64,000 nucleotides of DNA from Cristatella mucedo. Lineage: Eukaryota > Bryozoa > Phylactolaemata > Cristatellidae. The DNA lies in assembly GCA_009760855.2 (NCBI GenBank), contig WPIO01000254.1, positions 82,501 through 146,500 of the forward strand. Direction: 5' to 3'. Below are positions 59,901 to 64,000 of this stretch, in pieces. A program made the position numbers and the translations under genes. Positions within the stretch are counted from its first letter, which is position 1, and the number at the start of each line of letters is the position of its first letter. Below the pieces are notes generated by a model. The model searched no databases and was not told the DNA's origin. It worked only from the letters and a program-made list of their open reading frames with translations.

Positions 59901-60535
59901 CAGCAGCTAGACTTGTCTGCCCTGGGCGTCGCAGCTGCCATATTACTCCAGTTCTCGCCGACCTGCACTGGCTACCAGTCAAGTAACGGATTGACTTCAA
60001 GGTTTTGTCGCTCACTTTTAGGTCCCTTCATGCTATGGCGCCAGCCAATGTCACAGATCTACACCCCCCATCAGACGGAGCATCGTACCACCCGTTTTTC
60101 GGAATCCAACAGTCTACAAAAAATACCTCGTAAAAAACCTTAAATCCTTTGGAGACCGTGCACTTAGTTTTTATGCTCCCAAAGCCTGGAACTCTCTTTC
60201 GACCTGTATCAGAAGATGCCCTGACCTGACCACATTTAAAAGGAGCCTAAAAACACACCTATTTAGGACAGCATTTTGTGGGTCCCTGTAATTCGTCCTT
60301 CATGTGCTTATGCGTGCTGACACTGTGCACACTGCCGCTCACCACATTTGCATGCTGACCCAGTGCATGTCACCCCTAACCATATTATTCATTTAATTTG
60401 TTTTTCAAGCATGATTTAACTTACCATTTAATTGCATTTCACTTTACAGCAAATGTAAAGCGCCTAGACAGAGATCAAGTTCTCTGAGGGCCCTTTATCA
60501 AGTGAATTATTATTATTTGTTATTATTATTATTAT
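56904..60535 (+). mobile_element. LINE-A, longest copy with endonuclease
   Basis: 5' region 56904-57430 precedes ORF2 (SCSRQCSGRNRQLRRCSLGG block). The AP-type endonuclease runs about 57470-58140: CLWNPRSM, DLLALIETWLKS, GGGVAIIVR, VAVVYRPPG, GDFN replaced by VDIN, and SDH replaced by SEH. The linker is 58140-58830. The RT (58858-59600) has LLDLSAALDTIDHKVLLEHL and YVND at 59434-59445. C-terminal blocks, 3' UTR, hairpin and (ATT) tail end near 60535. Shared defects with 48066-50462: TGA at 58837-58839, YVND, and the rearranged block 59758-59865. It may be close to full length at the 5' end, since the insertion boundary is at 56904. Confidence 0.9.
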
Positions 60536-60983
60536 CGTACCATCAGCCTTTTGGACTCTAAAAGCCTACAAATACCTCCTACAAACCTTAAATCCTTTGG
60601 AGACCGTGCATTTAGTTCGTTTGCGCCCAAAGCCTGGAACTGCCCCCCCCCCCCCCGACCTGCGTCAGAACATCCCCTGACCTGACCACATTTAAAAGAA
60701 ACCTAAAAACGCACCTATTTAGGACAGCATTTAGTGGGTCCCCTGTGATTCGTCCTTGATGTGCTTATGCGTGCTGACACTGTGCATGCTGCCGCTCACC
60801 ACATTGGCATGCTGACCCAGTGCATGTCACCCCTAACCATATTATTCATTTAGTCGATTTTTAAAGCATGATTTTGCTCACCATTCAATTGCAATTCTTT
60901 TAGCGGCAAATGTAAAGTGCCTAGAAAGAGATCCAGCGCCTTGAGGGTGCTTTAACAATTGCAATATTATTAGTATTATTATT
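60536..60983 (+). mobile_element. Second LINE-A 3' end in tandem
   Basis: Starting right after the previous (ATT) tail, the sequence restarts in the ORF2 C-terminus (near the CCATCAGCCTTTTGGACTCT block). It passes a C run, then the 3' UTR, hairpin and (ATT) tail ending at 60983. The next base continues the inverted arm. Confidence 0.88.
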
Positions 60984-61790
60984 ACGACGCACGGACCAGA
61001 GGGGAGCATTACTCCCTTTGCCCCTCTCTCTCACTCGAGTCCAACTCCTCGACCGTGGCTGCCCACCGGCCTGACCCTATGATGAATGCGACAACTGTTT
61101 ATCAGAGGGTTAGCTGGAGCAATAATACCGGCCAGTTTCAAAGCCACATAAGAGGCAGACCACGGCTGTGCAGCAGCCCGTCCCGGTGTGACATCCATTT
61201 TTTCACACTCGCCTGTCCACATGACACGTCCAATCTCTTAACTGGCCCATCCCGAGGATTCTCCCAATGGCTGTTCACAAGCTGGTTAGCTGAGGACCAG
61301 CCTGTGTCCAGCCACGTCAGACAGAACGTGCGCCAGACCTTAGGATCACGAGTGCCAGAAGCAACACAAGTAACTGCAACATACCAAGCAGCATTGACCC
61401 CTTCTATCCGCTTCAAATGCCACACGACACACCCGGGCGCATTATCGGCGAAACAGCTTATAGTAGAGTATACCAGCCTATAGCGACAACTGACCCCCAT
61501 AGCCAGGCTAAGTACTTTACAGCCTCTCTCTGGAGGCGCGCTGGAGCACGGCCTTTCGCGACCAGTTGGCAAAGTAGGTGACCGGTCATCGTCACCGAGC
61601 TGACATTCACAGCCGCGGGTTTTGCCGATCTCTACCGCCGTCGCTCCAGCTGCTTCTGCGGACTCTGCAGCCGCGTTTCCGACCTGTGCCAAGGCAGCCA
61701 CGTCTTCGACCCTCCTGACTCGGCTATACTTCTCACTTTTATGCGTAGCGTGATATGAAGCCTGTTGGCTATTAAATGGGTACTGAAAAG
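60984..61790 (-). pseudogene. Gag-like ORF and LTR, inverted-arm copy
   Basis: On the minus strand the frame from about 61760 to 61138 (over 187 codons) is open: Ala/Glu-rich start (VGNAAAESAEAAGATAVEIG), Cys-containing middle, then DPKVWRTFCLTWLDTGW and HRDGLLHSRGLPLMW. The same blocks exist, broken, at 28640-29230, so the reading frame is conserved between arms. No zinc knuckle or protease motif is seen; gag-like is an inference. The LTR-like sequence continues to 60984, where LINE-A interrupts it. Confidence 0.45.
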
Positions 61791-62307
61791 TCGCTTAAGC
61801 TGCATGTTGGCAATACGCAGCTCTCCGGCGAATTACTGAGATTTTTTGCGGCTATGCAGACGTACGGACGGAACACACGTAACATTGCATTATATTATGC
61901 CTGAAGTATTCTTCCTCGTTATTAACTCAGTCTGTATGTGTCACTCGGATATACTGGTTATCCTCTTCCACAATATTGGCTCCGTCAGTACCTGCCGAGT
62001 AGCCAAAGTGACCAGGCTCAAGACTGTGCTTAGCGTCATCGGTGGCGGGGGACATCCGTGTACAACAGACTGCCACAAGCGGTTGCGGGTTGGTAACATA
62101 CTATGGCTAGACTGGCAAAATAAGATGCGTGCATGAAATACATAGTAGTACGCGGGAAAGCATGAAGAGACCTAGATTTCCTATCACCGGCTGCGTCCAG
62201 AGTATGTAGACCGGCTTTGGCCGGCCCGGTTTTCGGCTAATAAAGTGCTTGCTGTTGGAGTCGGCGTCACGCGGCATTAGCTGTTGCCTCAGTTTGGGAA
62301 ATAGTTT
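61791..62307 (-). other. Duplicated non-coding block, inverted copy
   Basis: Matches 28094-28600 in reverse orientation (complement of ATATACTGGTTATCCTCTTC, GCCGAGTAGCCAAAGTGACC, CGGCTAATAAAGTGCTTGCT). The 96-codon plus frame at 61846-62136 is not supported. Confidence 0.5.
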
Positions 62308-62470
62308 AAAAATAATAATTAAACTCTCTTTGCTCAGCGCCCTAAGAGAGTTTAAACTCTATTCAGTTGATTCACATTGGCCTCGGGGCTCTAGCCCATC
62401 ACCTCAGCCAGACCTTGGTCTGAGCAAGCATCTTAACCACTGGACCAAACCAGCTCAGTTGGGACCGCAG
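62308..62470 (-). mobile_element. SINE-B copy, inverted-arm
   Basis: Minus-strand head CTGGTTTGGTCCAGTGGTTA, box B-like GGTGATGGGCTAGAGCCCC, tail AGAGTTTAAACTCTCTTAGG. The inner stem here is a perfect palindrome (AGAGTTTAAACTCT), so pairing is kept although bases changed. Confidence 0.87.
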
Positions 62471-62524
62471 GCGCAGCCTCTGGGCTCGTTGGGTCAGCGA
62501 GGTGCATGGCCAGAAGAGAGAAAG

Positions 62525-62923
62525 GTCTGGGTCCAAAAATTGCTTCTACTTAAATGCTACCGCACTGGCGGCACCGCAACGCAAATTGTAGTTTGGTCGC
62601 ACAGCATAGAGCCAGTCAATGCCCAATACCGACAATTTAATCCGTAAGCATGGAGCCCAAGCGCGCACGGCTCCCCTTGGCCCCTACTCTCACACGACTG
62701 TCCCAGTAGCCGGGTCGACTCCGATTATTCATCGACCACAACTATGTACCGGCACACCCTGATGGTGAATCCACCATCTGGTCACCAGCTGGTTACCGGC
62801 CTGTGTCCATGCCACATCACAGGCGGACAACAGCAGTTCACCGGCCCCTCTCGGTGGTGCTTCTAACCGTTGACCGGTGGCTTATCGGAGGAGCCTACAT
62901 GCAATACATACATGCGAACTACA
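62525..62923 (-). mobile_element. LTR of the inverted Gypsy-like element
   Basis: Starts on the minus strand with TGTAGTTCGCATGTATGTAT at 62923, preceded by the purine-rich CTTAAGGTCAAGGGGGCC. It ends near ATTTAAGTAGAAGCAATTTT. It matches 27331-27797 over its length. Confidence 0.82.
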
Positions 62924-63065
62924 GGCCCCCTTGACCTTAAGGTCACAAGTTTGCAGCACCAACACAAGGGGTCACAAGTTTGCCGCAACATCACATGTAG
63001 CTGCAAGGTACAGAGCAGCAATGAGCAAGCCTATTCAGTCAGGACATAGTACCGGTGAGGAAGTG

Positions 63066-64000
63066 TCAAAGTGCGCGTGGGCCGCTGTACTGGTTCGGCT
63101 CTGTCGCCTTCAGGTGCACGGGCGCATCTTCCTGCCCTGGTACGAGACGCAAGTCGGACACATGACGACGCACACCATCAATGTCGATTCCCATGTCCTG
63201 GCCCTCACTTGTTACCGTACCCTCGGGCCACTCGATAGAGTAACGAGCGCCGGCGGACTTCACAAACACTCGCTGGCCGACCGCATGTTGAGCAGATCTT
63301 GGGCCGAGATTTTGCTGTGCCCTGAAGAGGAGGCTTTTCAATTCATAGCAGGACAGCCTTCTGCAGGGCACCGATTCCTCGTGCGACCCTGCTGTTTGCG
63401 AGATGTTGTCCCAATACACCCTCATCAGGACGTTCTTGCCCATGCGAGCCGCCATTCCCATGATGGTCATGTGATTTCGCTCAACGATACCGTTGCCGGA
63501 GGGTTCATAGTCGCAACGGTATATATGCTCCACCCCAACAGTCGCAAAGACTGCGAAGAGCTCTTGAACAAAAGCTCGCTCCGCCCACAATGAGCAGCTG
63601 CTGCGGAGAGCCACGCTCCCATAAATTTCGCCAAGTTTTCGCACCAAAGAGTTTTCTCCCTCATCCTGTATTTGCCATCAAATAGCAAAGCGGCTTGGTC
63701 CACAATCTGCCACGGTCAGATATTTTGGCCCTTGAAATGCGTTACGTCGCAGGCCAGGTGCTGCTAATTCTTGCTTACATTAAGCACGCCTGGACTCCAT
63801 GTGACTGGTGCAGGATTGATTGACTTGCAATGAGGGCAAGCATTCACAACGGCTTCGATGTCCTTTCGCCGGATAGTAGCTTTCGGGTGGCACATTCTGG
63901 CAAGGTACAGTGTCCTATAAGCTCCGAAAAGGTAACGGCTGTGGAAACTCTTTAGGTCGACGCCGACGCCGACGGCCACTGAAGACACCTGCTCTGGAAA
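63066..64000 (-). pseudogene. Integrase part of pol, inverted-arm copy
   Basis: From the window end on the minus strand: zinc-binding part (FHSRYLFGAYRTLYLARMCH, CPHCKSINP with the Cys pair intact) at 63764-63988. A frameshifted core follows with the third catalytic region preserved (EPSGNGIVERNHMTIMGMAA) and the C-terminal part (EWPEGTVTSEGQDMGIDIDG) to a stop at 63066. Frames change near 63760 and 63650. It continues beyond the window. It is better preserved than 26090-27017 in the ERNH region. Confidence 0.75.

Overview
The window reads as nuclear DNA of an invertebrate animal. Reasons: GT-AG introns of roughly 60-90 bp, an AATAAA poly(A) signal, tRNA-derived SINEs, CR1/L2-type LINEs with (ATT)n tails, a Gypsy-like LTR element, and long CA, TA, GA and AAAT microsatellites. 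I see no operons, Shine-Dalgarno spacing, rRNA, CRISPR array or phage module. I cannot name the species. Most of the sequence is transposable-element debris and few host genes can be supported.

Layout. 0-12.4 kb: LINE-A fragments (1.9-2.8, 4.6-6.1, 7.3-8.0 and 9.1-10.5 kb), SINE-A and SINE-B copies and microsatellites. 12.4-19 kb: mostly unannotatable sequence with one weak two-exon gene candidate (13.8-14.5 kb, minus) and an 8-bp minisatellite (15.34-15.74 kb). 19.7-23.7 kb: two long LINE-A copies. 23.88-27.80 kb: a decayed LTR retrotransposon (LTR, gag, no reverse transcriptase, RNase H split by a SINE, integrase, LTR). 27.8-32.9 kb: SINE-B, a second LTR/gag-like unit and a second LINE family (LINE-B, minus). 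33.5-34.6 kb: a GC-rich decayed host-like exon. 35-50.5 kb: LINE-A copies and remnants, SINE-B copies and an AAAT tract. 50.5-54 kb: a nearly repeat-free island holding the best gene of the window, a three-exon gene for a 90-residue secreted cationic peptide precursor (52003-52454). 54.1-64 kb: an inverted, diverged copy of 26.1-32.9 kb, split by a 4.1-kb block of two LINE-A insertions.

How the elements relate. LINE-A is the dominant family. Its ORF2 has an endonuclease and a CR1/L2-like reverse transcriptase, and its RNA end is a two-part hairpin followed by (ATT)n. SINE-B carries the same inner hairpin at its 3' end, so it probably borrows the LINE-A machinery. At 10.46 kb a SINE-B head is fused directly to a LINE-A 3' half. 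Two LINE-A copies (48.07-50.46 and 56.90-60.54 kb) share a nonsense codon, a changed catalytic YxDD motif and an internal rearrangement, which suggests a defective subfamily copied in trans. The peptide gene has a signal peptide, an acidic pro-region, a Lys-Arg site, a highly basic C-terminal segment and a final Gly that could serve amidation. That is the architecture of antimicrobial or neuropeptide precursors and is the best candidate here for an undescribed functional system.
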